From the NCBI RefSeq assembly GCF_023684385.1, contig NZ_JAGSOJ010000005.1, positions 124,001 through 188,000 of the forward strand: DNA of 64,000 bases, read 5' to 3'. The stretch's first letter is position 1; every line of letters starts with the position of its first letter. The notes beneath the pieces were generated by a model, which did no database searches, was not told the origin of the DNA, and saw only the letters and a list, made by a program, of their open reading frames with translations. The translations under genes were made by a program, and so were the position numbers. Source of the stretch: Oceanirhabdus seepicola (GTDB lineage Bacteria > Bacillota > Clostridia > Clostridiales > Clostridiaceae). Below, piece after piece: positions 51,327 to 60,896 of this stretch.

Positions 51327-51363
51327 AAAGCAAGCTTAAAATATTTCTACTTAAGCTTGCTTT
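51327..51363. terminator. Hairpin between convergent esterase and S9 peptidase
   Basis: AAAGCAAGCTTAA (51327-51339) pairs perfectly with TTAAGCTTGCTTT (51351-51363) with an 11-nt loop. It serves the ends of both converging genes. Confidence 0.7.
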
Positions 51364-51422
51364 AATTATATCAACAATGAACTCCCTTAGGTAATTTAAA
51401 ATAAATAACCTAAAAACTTGTC

Positions 51423-53360
51423 CTATACTTTCAAATGAAGATCAAACCACTCTGTGATTTCTTTTAATCTTCCTATTCTATTAATTGGTTTTCCACTTCT
51501 GCTTAATTCATGGTTTTCTCCCTTAAATATGCAGAATTTTGATTCTACATTGTGGTATTTAAGAGCAGTAAACATTTGAATACCTTCGGCAAAGTAACAT
51601 CTATAATCCTCATCTGCATGTATGAATAATGTAGGTGTTTTAACTTTATCAGCATATTTCACAGGAGAATGATCCCATAGCTTATTTACATCACTCCACG
51701 GAGTTGCTTTATTTTGGTCTTCGACCCAGTAATATCCTATATCAGTAGTATTAAATTTAGATATCCAATTTGATATACTTCTCTGCGAAACAGCAGCCTT
51801 AAACCTATCAGTATGACCAATTATCCAGTTAGTCATATATCCGCCGTAAGAACCACCAGTAACTCCTAATCTCTTTTCGTCAATATATGGACATTTTTTC
51901 AAAACTTCATCAGTAAAACACATTATATCTTTATAATCAACAGCTCCGTATTTTCCTCTTATATCGGAATAAGCATTATCTTTTACATTGCTTCCTCTCA
52001 AATTACAGAAAAATACCACATATCCTTTTCCAGCCCAATACTGCATTTCATGGAAAAATACTTCTCCAAAAGCACTTTTAGGACCCCCATGTATATTAAG
52101 GATAGCAGGATATTTCTTACCTTCTTCGAAATCTACCGGTTTCATAACCCATCCATCTACAATTATTCCTGGATCTGATTCTGTACTTATTCTCTCAAGT
52201 TTTGATATTTTTCTCTCTTCCATTACCCATTTATTAATATGAGTTTTTTGAATTTCTTCTATACCGTTTTTCAAGTACATCTCTTGAAGCTTGTTTCCTC
52301 TCATACCGATAAACGCTACCTTTTCTCCATATATATCATAACTATCTACAGAACCATTCTCTTCTAAAATTCTTTCTATTTTACCATGTTTATCAATTCT
52401 ATTAAGATAAGAATGTCCCTCTTCACTTGTAGTAAAATAAAGTTTATCTTTTTTCATTTTCATTGTAGGAGATGAGCCATATCTACAATCCGACCCTACA
52501 GTATTCCAAAGACTTACTTGAAGTTCTGGCGTTAAACACTTTATACCTTTTGTCTTCAAATCCATAATAAAAAATTTATGATTCTCATTATTTCCATGTT
52601 TAATCATATCACTTCCACTGAATATCACTTCATCTTTGTCAATGAATGATGCATAGCTATATGAAAATCTATCTTCAGGTGAAATTTGAATAATTTCTTG
52701 TCTTTCAATATCGTACATAAATATATTGTTTTCTACCCTCATTTTGTTTTCATATTCTTGTCCAATAAAAAGTATCTTATTATCTTGGAATGTATAACTT
52801 TCAACATTCATATATTCACTTGTAATTGGTGAATATTTTCCTGTCTCCACATTAAAAATATATAATCTATTTCTATTTTTACTAATATATCCTGAACCAT
52901 TATTCCAGAATGGAATTTCGTCAACAATGACATAATCACCTTCAACTTGGTGAAGTTCTTTTTCTTTTACAGGATTATCAGTTGATGTAAATAAATATTG
53001 ATTTTCATTAATGAATTCTATACTGTTAACTTTTCTACCAATTTCAAAGTACTCCTCAATTTGTCCACCATTTATATGTACTTTAAAATATTTTGTAGAA
53101 TCCTCTTTTTGTTCTCTATAATCTTGAAATATTATGTGTTTATCATCTTTATCCCACATAAAATTTTTCCCTTTATCTAAACAGGTAATTTGATGATATT
53201 CTTCACTAGTTCCAGTATATATCCATAAATTAGAGTTATATCCCCTTTTATCTACATTAGCCTCATGAACTAAAAAACAAGCATTATCTCCTTTAGAATC
53301 AAATTTAATATTAGAAAGAAATTTAAATCTACATATATCGTCTATTTTTATATTTTCCAT
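51423..53360 (-). CDS. S9-family serine peptidase (acylaminoacyl-peptidase-like)
   Basis: This is a 645-residue peptidase with an N-terminal seven-blade-type propeller (1-380) and an alpha/beta hydrolase domain. The catalytic Ser is in GVTGGSYGGYMTNW, the Asp in HADEDYRC and the His in KGENHELSRSGKP; the oxyanion segment is NIHGGPKSAFG. It cleaves short peptides in the cytosol. The ATG lies after AGAGGGA, 32 bp behind the M20 hydrolase gene, and no terminator intervenes, so it is the third gene of the sigma-54 operon. A convergent-site hairpin follows it. Confidence 0.93.
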   Translation of the reverse strand: MENIKIDDICRFKFLSNIKFDSKGDNACFLVHEANVDKRGYNSNLWIYTGTSEEYHQITCLDKGKNFMWDKDDKHIIFQDYREQKEDSTKYFKVHINGGQIEEYFEIGRKVNSIEFINENQYLFTSTDNPVKEKELHQVEGDYVIVDEIPFWNNGSGYISKNRNRLYIFNVETGKYSPITSEYMNVESYTFQDNKILFIGQEYENKMRVENNIFMYDIERQEIIQISPEDRFSYSYASFIDKDEVIFSGSDMIKHGNNENHKFFIMDLKTKGIKCLTPELQVSLWNTVGSDCRYGSSPTMKMKKDKLYFTTSEEGHSYLNRIDKHGKIERILEENGSVDSYDIYGEKVAFIGMRGNKLQEMYLKNGIEEIQKTHINKWVMEERKISKLERISTESDPGIIVDGWVMKPVDFEEGKKYPAILNIHGGPKSAFGEVFFHEMQYWAGKGYVVFFCNLRGSNVKDNAYSDIRGKYGAVDYKDIMCFTDEVLKKCPYIDEKRLGVTGGSYGGYMTNWIIGHTDRFKAAVSQRSISNWISKFNTTDIGYYWVEDQNKATPWSDVNKLWDHSPVKYADKVKTPTLFIHADEDYRCYFAEGIQMFTALKYHNVESKFCIFKGENHELSRSGKPINRIGRLKEITEWFDLHLKV

Positions 53361-53392
53361 ACAATCCCTCTTTCTATAAATAATAATTACTC

Positions 53393-54736
53393 TTATTTAT
53401 CTGTCATGCAATCGCATTTAGGATATACATCCTTTAAAAATAATTTATCAGCATACGCAAAATATTCATGCTTATAATTAAACACTGGTTTATATCCCTT
53501 AATTATCTCTTTTGCTTTTTTTGAATTATTACTAAGCAATTCTATAACCATTCCTGTTAAAAATTTCGTTCCAGTTACATAGGCAGTCTCTTTGTTGCTT
53601 ACTATATAGTCTGGACTATGCAATCCTCCACTAATGCAACCTATACAAGTTTCTATTACTGGCATAATTGAAGAAACATCTCCAAGATCTGTTGACCCTT
53701 TACTTGGCGGAACAGTTGTTACTGCATCTTCTCCAACTAATTCAATTCCAACCTCTTTAGCAACATTTCTTAATCTCTCATCAACTACAAGAGGGAACAT
53801 CCCTGGAGTATCCTCAATTTCTACCTTTGCTCCCATTGCTACCGCTCCACCAACAATAGCTCTATTAACCTTATAATTTGCTTCAACTACATCGTGTATA
53901 TTACTTCCTCTAACAAATGTTTCTAGAGTAACCTCAGCTGGAATTACATTTACAGCATCTCCACCCTTAGTTATCATGGGATGAACTCTTAGTGCCGATT
54001 CTTCTTTAAATGTTTCTCTTATTGAATTGATAGCCATAAGTCCTAAATTTGCTGCATAAAGAGCATTTACTCCCTTATCTGGTGCTGAAGCAGCATGAGA
54101 TGCTTTTCCAATATATTTAGTTTTTTTAGCTATAAATCCATTACTTCCTGATTCCAGTATCACCTTATGGGTACCTTCTAAAGCATGTATCATAACACAA
54201 ATATCCACATCATCAAAAACTCCTCTATGAATGAGTTCTGCTTTCCCTGTTGGATATTTTATTATTCCTTTTTCCATAAGCTCACTTCTAAAATCCATTT
54301 CAAGGTATTCTTCTGCTGGAGCTGCAATAAAGTGGATCTTTCCTACAAGTTCATCATAAACCATGCTTTCCATCATAACTTTTGCAACACCAAGCATATC
54401 AGCAATCATTATATTATGACCACAAGCATGCACAACCCCTGTTTCATTGTCACTATCTTTATGTTGACTGCATATTACTCCATCTAACTCTCCTATGACA
54501 GCTACTCCTGGTCCTTCTTTTCCTGTATCTATAGTAGCCTTAACTCCTGGTATATTGCCAAGTGTTACACACTTTAATCCCATTTTTTCAAATTCTTTTT
54601 TTACTAGTTCACTTGTATTAAATTCTTTAAACCCTGATTCCGGCATTCCATATACAGATTCTCCAATAGCCTCAATATAATTTTTAATTCTGTCAACAGC
54701 ATCATATGCTGATTCTTTAATTTTTTTTATTTCCAT
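53393..54736 (-). CDS. M20-family amidohydrolase (AbgB-like peptidase)
   Basis: This is a metal-dependent hydrolase of about 447 residues. The metal ligands appear in VVHACGHNIMIADMLGVAKV (His, His), the catalytic Glu in AAPAEEYLEM, MIHALEGTHKV and GGLHSPDY near the end; the lid domain lies between about 190 and 310. The closest named relatives hydrolyse p-aminobenzoyl-glutamate or N-acyl dipeptides. I chose the ATG at 54736, about 9 nt after GAGG. It is the second gene of the operon behind an MFS importer, fitting uptake and breakdown of an acylated peptide-like compound. Confidence 0.9.
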   Translation of the reverse strand: MEIKKIKESAYDAVDRIKNYIEAIGESVYGMPESGFKEFNTSELVKKEFEKMGLKCVTLGNIPGVKATIDTGKEGPGVAVIGELDGVICSQHKDSDNETGVVHACGHNIMIADMLGVAKVMMESMVYDELVGKIHFIAAPAEEYLEMDFRSELMEKGIIKYPTGKAELIHRGVFDDVDICVMIHALEGTHKVILESGSNGFIAKKTKYIGKASHAASAPDKGVNALYAANLGLMAINSIRETFKEESALRVHPMITKGGDAVNVIPAEVTLETFVRGSNIHDVVEANYKVNRAIVGGAVAMGAKVEIEDTPGMFPLVVDERLRNVAKEVGIELVGEDAVTTVPPSKGSTDLGDVSSIMPVIETCIGCISGGLHSPDYIVSNKETAYVTGTKFLTGMVIELLSNNSKKAKEIIKGYKPVFNYKHEYFAYADKLFLKDVYPKCDCMTDK

Positions 54737-54820
54737 CTTAATAACCCTCATTTTTCTTTGTATATGATTTTAAGGTAATTTTATATTTAAATAATTTTCT
54801 AATTACACCATAAAGGATAT

Positions 54821-54856
54821 TTACACCAAGCCTATAAAATATTCAGCTTGGTGTAA
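54821..54856. other. Intergenic hairpin inside the MFS-M20 operon
   Basis: TTACACCAAGC (54821-54831) and GCTTGGTGTAA (54846-54856) pair perfectly with a 14-nt loop; a third partial copy, ATTACACCAT, lies at 54802. There is no T run in the minus direction, so it is more likely an mRNA stability or processing element than a terminator. Confidence 0.55.
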
Positions 54857-54877
54857 TATACTACAGTTTTTTATCTA

Positions 54878-56119
54878 TTATGCTTGAAGTTCTGGTTCTT
54901 TATAAGCTTTAGCCTTTTTGTAAAGTATAGATACTATAACAAAACAGATAACTGTCATAAGAAGCATATAAGCAAATATATACTTAAATCCTGTAGCTCC
55001 TGGATTAGAATCCATTATTGAACCCATGAATATATGGTAATAAGTATCTGGAATAAATCCTACAAATGATGCGAATCCTATGAAAATTCCAGTCTTTTCT
55101 TTAGAAATATTTACTTCACCAAGAGATGAGAAGTAAATTCCTCTAATTGCAAAGTTTGCAAATTGAGCTATAGCCCAAATTCCGATTATAACAAATGATA
55201 ATTCTGGTTTTGCAGGAACTACAATATAAGCTATCATACAGATAATCGCAAGTACTACTAAGGATCTTACAACTTTTAATGTTGAACCAAACTTATCAAC
55301 AAGGATACCAGCTGTTGCTGCTCCAATAAATCCTACAACATAAAGAACAAACATAGAAATACCTGATGCTGTTGTTCCACTTACACCAAATACTTGTGTT
55401 AAATATGGAGTAATCTTATTTAATCCAATATGGAAGTGGTACGCACTAAAGATCATTGCACCAATTAACCAAGCTCTTGGATCTCTAATTATTGTAAGCA
55501 TATCTTTTATTGAAATTGCAGTCTTTTCATTAGTTTTAATATTCTTAAGAAGAAATAATAACGCTACACCAACAGAGATTAATACTACAGAATAAATAAT
55601 AATTATTGTAGTTATTCCTAATTTTGCTTCATTAAATTTAGCAAAAACAGCTAATGCTGAATATGAAATAACAAGACCTGATATTTGTTTTCCACCTTCC
55701 CAGAATCCAAACATTTTACCAAGATCTCCACCAGTACTTAAAAGTCTTACCGCTTTAATAGCAACTGACCAGTAAGTTAAACAAACAATCGCACCGTATG
55801 CTATATGTATTAATAAAACCATATTGTACGAAGGGAACGTTGAATAGAATAGTCCTAAACAACCCATAGAAATAAATGAAACCGATAATAGCGCTTTCGG
55901 ACTAAACCTATCTGCAATCCATCCTCCTGGGAAATAACACACAAATGATGCCCAGCCAAACGCACTTGTTAATACACCATATTGAGTATTATTTACTCCT
56001 AATGCCTCAACAATAGCATCATAGTATGAATACCCTATATACGGTATTTTGTACACAAGTCCCCCTGCCAAAGCTAGTATCAAAAGCGTTATCCAATTTT
56101 TATTGATTTTTCCTTTCAT
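54878..56119 (-). CDS. Major facilitator superfamily transporter
   Basis: This is an MFS protein of about 413 residues with 12 membrane helices. The loop 2-3 signature GGWIADRFSPKALLSVSFIS (GxxxDRxG/SxK) is clear, and the matching GILVDKFGSTLKVVRSLVVL lies in the second half. It resembles sugar-phosphate/anion symporters or UhpC-like branches. I chose the ATG at 56119, 6 nt after GGAGAGGG. It is the first gene of the operon, 70 bp downstream of a near-consensus sigma-54 promoter, so it is probably the importer for the substrate cleaved by the M20 and S9 enzymes. Confidence 0.9.
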   Translation of the reverse strand: MKGKINKNWITLLILALAGGLVYKIPYIGYSYYDAIVEALGVNNTQYGVLTSAFGWASFVCYFPGGWIADRFSPKALLSVSFISMGCLGLFYSTFPSYNMVLLIHIAYGAIVCLTYWSVAIKAVRLLSTGGDLGKMFGFWEGGKQISGLVISYSALAVFAKFNEAKLGITTIIIIYSVVLISVGVALLFLLKNIKTNEKTAISIKDMLTIIRDPRAWLIGAMIFSAYHFHIGLNKITPYLTQVFGVSGTTASGISMFVLYVVGFIGAATAGILVDKFGSTLKVVRSLVVLAIICMIAYIVVPAKPELSFVIIGIWAIAQFANFAIRGIYFSSLGEVNISKEKTGIFIGFASFVGFIPDTYYHIFMGSIMDSNPGATGFKYIFAYMLLMTVICFVIVSILYKKAKAYKEPELQA

Positions 56120-56188
56120 TTTACCCTCTCCTCCATAGTTATTGAAGATTTTGTGATTGTATTTTATCAACCACGTAATAATATATAC

Positions 56189-56204
56189 GCAATAACCGTG
56201 CCAA
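56189..56204 (-). promoter_or_regulatory. Sigma-54 promoter of the MFS-M20-S9 operon
   Basis: The minus strand reads TTGGCACGGTTATTGC (56204-56189), matching the -24/-12 consensus TGGCACG-N4-TTGC exactly. It lies 70 bp before the MFS start and downstream of the gene for a sigma-54 activator. The next base is G instead of the preferred A/T. Confidence 0.93.
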
Positions 56205-56312
56205 CTTTTAAATTATTAAAAAAATCATATTTTTTTAAAGAATTTTAACTATTTTTAACGATTTTTAAGATTCTCTCAATATTTTTCAACAATATTCTCT
56301 TTAGATAATTAA

Positions 56313-56371
56313 TAAAGTGGATTATGTTTTTTCATCCATAACCCACTTTATCTTCACCATATTCCACTTTA
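56313..56371 (-). promoter_or_regulatory. Candidate upstream activating sequences for the sigma-54 activator
   Basis: TAAAGTGGATTATG (56313-56326) and CATAACCCACTTTA (56337-56350) form an inverted pair with one mismatch. A third half-site, CATATTCCACTTTA (56358-56371), overlaps the activator's stop codon. They lie 110-180 bp upstream of the -12/-24 promoter, a normal enhancer distance. The hairpin has no T run, so a terminator is less likely. Confidence 0.7.
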
Positions 56372-58351
56372 TTTTTTTCTTAGATAATGCATTCCGTTTT
56401 TCGTAATAATACATCCATTACGACCTATATATTTTTCAATATATCCTCGTACTTTCAATTCTTCAATAACATTTCTTAACTTATATTCCGAAATACCTTC
56501 ATTAAGATATTTTATATTATATTGCTCAAGAATTTTTTTTCTTCCAATACCGCCTGTTTCTTTTGAATACTCCTCCAATATTTCCAGCACACGTTTTTCT
56601 ATATGGTTTTCCTCCTCATTTTCTTCATTTATTATAAATATTTCAGGTAAAGGATTTGAAGTATCTTTCATAAGTGCGTAATATTCAGCAACATTTTTTA
56701 ACTCTCTAACATTTCCTTTCCATTTATGACTAAGAAGTGCTTTTTCAATAGAATTGTTAAGAACCTTGTCCCCATTAGAATACTCCTGAAAAAGAGGAAT
56801 AATATCTTCCTTTCTGTCCCTCAAAGCTGGAACCTTAAGAGGTAAAACATTTAATCTGTAATAAAGGTCTTCTCTGAAGCTTCCCCATTCAACCTCTTTA
56901 ATTAGATTTTTATTTGTTGCAGCTATAATTCTAATATCAATATCTATTACCTTATCACTTCCAATTCTCATAACCTGCATTTCTTGAATGACCCTTAAAA
57001 GTCTAGATTGAAGAGAATAAGGCATATCTCCTATTTCATCTAAAAATATAGTACCATTATTAGCTTGTTCAAATAGCCCACTTTTCCCCTCTTTTCTAGC
57101 ACCAGTGAACGCACCTTTATCATAACCAAAAAGTTCACTTTCTAAAAGGCTTTCGGGAAGTGCTGCACAGTTTATAGCAACAAATGGTTGTTTTTTTCTT
57201 TTGGAACTATTATGAATAGATTGGGCTAAAAGTTCTTTACCCGTACCGCTTTCACCATATATCAAAGTCGTTTTGTCAGTTGTGGCAAATCTTTCAGCCA
57301 TTTTTATACATTCATCCATCTTCTTAGAAACATATATTATTTTATCAAAGGTATATTTTGCTGTAAGACCTGTAGATTTTAATTTTTCGCTTATAGTCTG
57401 TTCAAGCTTTTTAATATATGTTATATCCTTTAAAATTATAATCTTTTCCCAAGCATCGTTATATAAAATAGATGTTTTCACAGATACCATTAGGAATTTT
57501 TTATTTATTTGAATAATTTCATTATCAATGTCTCTACTTTTAATTAACGCCATGTAATCATAAGTAAATATATCTTTAATATTGTAACTTTGATTAAACT
57601 CCTTATTCCCAATCATTTCTTTACACTTATCATTACAAAGTAAAATGTCTCCAGAATTATTTATAAGAATTATTCCATCATTCGATTTTTCTAAAATAGA
57701 CTTAAGGCGTTCATTTTTTTTGTAAAGTTCTTTGTATTTCTCTTTAATTCCTTCGTCAACAGTAACTATTTTATTTATATACTTTAATAATCTATTGTGA
57801 ACCTCTTTATCATTCATCTCAAGCTTACTGATTATAAGTAAAAAAGTAGATGTATCAAGACATCTAACCCCCACATCTATAATATTAGATATATAAGAAG
57901 GAACTCTTTCTTTAATACCAGGAGATATTGCATAATTAATATCCCCATAATCTTCTCCTTCTTTATATGAAACAAACTGTAAATCTTTAAATTTTAACTT
58001 ATATAGTAGTGAAGTTAACTGAAGAGTTGTTTCATAGTAGTCATTTACAACGAGAACTTTACTATTTTCAGGTATCTCTAATATTTGAAGCGCTTTTTCT
58101 TCAAGAATAGTTCTAGATATCACTATTATCTTTTCCTTATTCTTCACATTATTAATTACCCGCTCTATTCTATTTTCAAGCATTATAAGTATAACATCAC
58201 CATCTATTATATGGTCCTTACTCATAGAATTTAAATGACAATGCTCTATGATTATTTTATTTTGAAAAACAAACTTTAGGTTTTCTTCTAATTCAGCTGA
58301 TAATTCTCCTTGAAAATCTGTTACTATTACTACACTCTTCAGAATAATCAC
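56369..58351 (-). CDS. Sigma-54-dependent enhancer-binding protein
   Basis: This is a 660-residue activator. The N-terminal 200 residues are a sensor region without a clear family; a PAS domain follows (about 215-320, SILEKSNDGIILINNSGDIL). The AAA+ domain has Walker A IYGESGTGKELLAQSIHNSS, the sigma-54 contact loop GAFTGA, Walker B NGTIFLDEIGD and the sensor GNVRELKN. The C-terminal 80 residues look like a winged helix (GRKKILEQYNIKYLNEGISE, then VRGYIEKYIG), not the usual Fis-type HTH. The start is taken as GTG 58351; the ribosome site is poorly spaced, so it may lie slightly downstream. It should activate the operon at 56119-51423. Confidence 0.92.
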   Translation of the reverse strand: MIILKSVVIVTDFQGELSAELEENLKFVFQNKIIIEHCHLNSMSKDHIIDGDVILIMLENRIERVINNVKNKEKIIVISRTILEEKALQILEIPENSKVLVVNDYYETTLQLTSLLYKLKFKDLQFVSYKEGEDYGDINYAISPGIKERVPSYISNIIDVGVRCLDTSTFLLIISKLEMNDKEVHNRLLKYINKIVTVDEGIKEKYKELYKKNERLKSILEKSNDGIILINNSGDILLCNDKCKEMIGNKEFNQSYNIKDIFTYDYMALIKSRDIDNEIIQINKKFLMVSVKTSILYNDAWEKIIILKDITYIKKLEQTISEKLKSTGLTAKYTFDKIIYVSKKMDECIKMAERFATTDKTTLIYGESGTGKELLAQSIHNSSKRKKQPFVAINCAALPESLLESELFGYDKGAFTGARKEGKSGLFEQANNGTIFLDEIGDMPYSLQSRLLRVIQEMQVMRIGSDKVIDIDIRIIAATNKNLIKEVEWGSFREDLYYRLNVLPLKVPALRDRKEDIIPLFQEYSNGDKVLNNSIEKALLSHKWKGNVRELKNVAEYYALMKDTSNPLPEIFIINEENEEENHIEKRVLEILEEYSKETGGIGRKKILEQYNIKYLNEGISEYKLRNVIEELKVRGYIEKYIGRNGCIITKNGMHYLRKK

Positions 58352-58464
58352 TTCCTATTCAATATGACTTTTTTCCAAAACTTACTTATGGAACTTTACA
58401 CTTATTTTCTAAAAACATTATATCAAATCATACATTATTTTGTAGTTAGTTATCAAATAAAAAA

Positions 58465-58491
58465 TAAACCACCTAAAATATAAGTGGTTTA
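58465..58491. terminator. Hairpin after the nitroreductase unit
   Basis: TAAACCAC and GTGGTTTA form an 8-bp stem with an 11-nt loop. It lies between the nitroreductase stop (58597) and the sigma-54 activator start, the expected place for a terminator. The flanks are A/T-rich without a long T run. Confidence 0.5.
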
Positions 58492-58512
58492 ACTATTATC
58501 CTAGATAGCCTC

Positions 58513-58600
58513 TCAAATTTATATACTTATTTCTTACATCTCATACGGGCTCTGGATCCTCTTTCAGCATTACTATCAAATTTATATAATTATTTCTTAC
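58513..58600. repeat. Imperfect direct repeat at the nitroreductase 3' end
   Basis: TCAAATTTATATA-TTATTTCTTACA occurs at 58513-58538 and 58575-58600 with one difference in 26 bases, 62 bp apart. The second copy contains the stop codon of the nitroreductase gene, so the first looks like a duplicated gene end. Confidence 0.7.
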
Positions 58601-59376
58601 ACAATGTTCCCTTTCCAATGCTTATATATAAGTTCTACTGACCTTTCCATCTCTCTAAAAAACTCAGATCCAAATTTTCTTAAATACATAATCTGTCCTA
58701 TGTTTTTTGCTCCAAATTTATTATCCTTTGGTAGTTTTCTTTCTAACCTGTCGTACATATCATTAAATTCTTCTCCTGTGAGATGTTTATATTCCTCATC
58801 AAATACAATATACTTTTTATCATGTCTTGTATTTATCCTTCTCTTCATATCTTCTGGATAATGACCTAAGCAAAGCATTCCTATAGGGAATACCTTATTC
58901 GGTAAATTAAACATTTCTTTATGAATTTCATAATTCTCTACAATATCACCAATATAACATGATCCTACCCCTATAGATTCTGCTGCTATAACTGCATTCT
59001 GTGCCGCAATCAAAGCATCACTTGCTGCTAAGAATAAACTTGCTGAACCTGGTTCTCTATACTCAATTTCTCTTTCCTTGCACATTTCTTCAACCTTGCA
59101 ATGTTTAAAGTAATCATAAGTTCTCTCAATATCAGCTAGGAATATCAATACAACTGGTGCAGTAGCAATAAACGGTTGATTATCACATGTTTCACTCAAC
59201 CTTTTTTTCTTTTCTTCATCCTTAATAACCAATATTGAATATAACATCATATTCCCCGCCGTTGGTGCTCTCAATGCTCCTTGCAGAATTATATCTAATT
59301 CCTGTTCATTGATAGGCTTGTCTGCATATTTCCTAAGAGACATCCTATTATTTAATAACTCTAATGTTGAATTCAT
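58597..59376 (-). CDS. Nitroreductase-family NAD(P)H oxidoreductase
   Basis: This is a 259-residue flavoenzyme resembling NfrA/NfsA-type NADPH oxidoreductases. It has NNRMSLRKYADKPI (FMN phosphate site), ALRAPTAGNMMLYSILVI, SDALIAAQNAVIAAESIGVG, SCYIGDIVENYEIHKEMFNL, and FPIGMLCLGHYPED (second FMN contact). A C-terminal 70-residue extension is typical of this branch. The ATG lies after GGGGGGA. It is 20 bp behind a GNAT gene on the same strand, probably one unit. Confidence 0.9.
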   Translation of the reverse strand: MNSTLELLNNRMSLRKYADKPINEQELDIILQGALRAPTAGNMMLYSILVIKDEEKKKRLSETCDNQPFIATAPVVLIFLADIERTYDYFKHCKVEEMCKEREIEYREPGSASLFLAASDALIAAQNAVIAAESIGVGSCYIGDIVENYEIHKEMFNLPNKVFPIGMLCLGHYPEDMKRRINTRHDKKYIVFDEEYKHLTGEEFNDMYDRLERKLPKDNKFGAKNIGQIMYLRKFGSEFFREMERSVELIYKHWKGNIV

Positions 59377-59396
59377 AAATATTCCCCCCGTTTATA

Positions 59397-59888
59397 CTAT
59401 TTAATATTATCTTTAATTTCTAAGAAATTGAATTTTCTATATAAATTATAAGCTGGTTTATTATCACTATGCACATCTAAACTAATCTCTTCAAAGTCAT
59501 TTTTATACATATCATTTATACATCTAGTTAATAAATCAGACCCAACACCTTTTCCACGATATTCAGCTGAAGCATGCAATGAATAGATATGTAATCTACG
59601 TTCATTTATTGGAATACCAATAAGAATCCCTACCACTTCCTCTTTATCATATGCCGTTATGATGTATCTTTTAGAAAACTCTCCAAAAACACTGTTTTGA
59701 AGATTTTCAATGAACTTATCTGGTTTTTTCCCTGCTATATCAGGATCTAATATGCCTTCTGTAAATTTTGATAGATAACACTTAAGCCTTTCTGTTAATT
59801 CTATTCCATCAACCGTTAAATATTCTATTCCCCATTTATATGAACTTTCAACCTCTTTGCTTAGAGTTCTTTTTAGGTTAATCTTCAT
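59397..59888 (-). CDS. GNAT-family N-acetyltransferase
   Basis: This is a 163-residue GNAT protein. The acetyl-CoA loop is EYRGKGVGSDLLTRCINDMY, preceded by the strand RLHIYSLHASA, with SDNKPAYNLYRKFNFLEIKD near the end. The N-terminal 60 residues are helical and less conserved. The ATG lies after GAGAGGTG. It is upstream of and probably co-transcribed with the nitroreductase, a pairing seen in xenobiotic-defence units, though the substrate is unknown. Confidence 0.87.
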   Translation of the reverse strand: MKINLKRTLSKEVESSYKWGIEYLTVDGIELTERLKCYLSKFTEGILDPDIAGKKPDKFIENLQNSVFGEFSKRYIITAYDKEEVVGILIGIPINERRLHIYSLHASAEYRGKGVGSDLLTRCINDMYKNDFEEISLDVHSDNKPAYNLYRKFNFLEIKDNIK

Positions 59889-60112
59889 TAAATTTCACCT
59901 CTCTTAGTCATTAAGTACTTTCCAGTTTAATGCCATTATAGTAATAATATATCACATTGACTTTTGCTAATAAAGTTATTAACATTATTGTATTGATTTC
60001 CAAAAATATATTGAATAATGGAATTTTTTGTGATATACTGAATTTCCGCTCGCAATTGGGGCTTATCTACCCTAACAAAATCGCATTTCACGAAAAGTAC
60101 TTAATCTTATTA

Positions 60113-60895
60113 ATGGAGGTGGTTAATATTTTTAGAGGATTATGTTTAGCTAAAAAATCCTTTCAAAGAGATCGTGTCTATACGCTGAATCACATTATAA
60201 ATAATATTGGAAGTATCGTCTTCGGTTATATTAATGTGAGAATATGGCTCTCTGTATTAGGAAACACCCCTGAAGGTATGAAAACAGTTACTTATCTCAT
60301 GGTTAACCAAGCTGGACTTTGGCTTGTAATGTTTTTCCCATATGGATGTTACATACCTGAAAAAGTCACAAGTGGTTCTATCGCCTATGAAATGTTACGG
60401 CCATACAGTCTACTATACAACAGCTTTTCTGAAATCACAGGTCATATTTTTTACAATTTCCTTTTTAAATCAATACCAATTTTTCTTTTCGGTGTATTAG
60501 TCATGGGAGTGTCTCTTCCAAATCTTAATCAAGTTATCCCCTATTTTATAACATTATCTAATGGAGTGATAATCGCATTCTTTATCAATTATTTTATTGG
60601 ACTTTGGAGTATAAAATTCTTATCAATAAATGGTGTTCAAAGTATATATTATTTTGCGACTGCCATATTCAGTGGTGCATTTATTCAATTGAAATATTAT
60701 CCAGAAGCTTTTAAACAGATAGTCATGAGTTTACCATTTGCATACACGTCGTATGTTCCTACTGCAGTATATCTAGGCGAATATAGTCTATTCAAAGCCT
60801 GTGTTAATCAATGGATTTGGATATTCATATTATTTATAATAGCTTATTTACTTACAGCTAGGTTAACTAAAAAAATGGCTATCCAAGGAGGTTAA
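60113..60895 (+). CDS. ABC-2 family permease (ABC2_membrane_6-like), first subunit
   Basis: This is a permease of about 260 residues with six membrane helices, resembling the uncharacterised ABC-2 pairs of the DUF990/ABC2_membrane_6 group (CLAKKSFQRDRVYTLNHIIN at the start, GSIAYEMLRPYSLLYNSFSE in the middle). The start is uncertain. ATG 60113 has no ribosome site before it, whereas GGAGGT lies 7 nt before an in-frame ATT (60128). Longer upstream frames lack similarity. It is separated by one base from the next permease, so the two are coupled. Confidence 0.85.
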   Translation: MEVVNIFRGLCLAKKSFQRDRVYTLNHIINNIGSIVFGYINVRIWLSVLGNTPEGMKTVTYLMVNQAGLWLVMFFPYGCYIPEKVTSGSIAYEMLRPYSLLYNSFSEITGHIFYNFLFKSIPIFLFGVLVMGVSLPNLNQVIPYFITLSNGVIIAFFINYFIGLWSIKFLSINGVQSIYYFATAIFSGAFIQLKYYPEAFKQIVMSLPFAYTSYVPTAVYLGEYSLFKACVNQWIWIFILFIIAYLLTARLTKKMAIQGG

Positions 60896-60896
60896 T

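Noticed and set aside
54185..54487. A 100-codon plus-strand ORF opposite the M20 hydrolase.
   Set aside because: It is antisense to a well-conserved enzyme; no ribosome site or domain is visible.
56313..56350. The inverted repeat after the sigma-54 activator as a terminator only.
   Set aside because: No T run follows on the minus strand, and a third half-site copy nearby fits a binding site better; a dual role remains possible.
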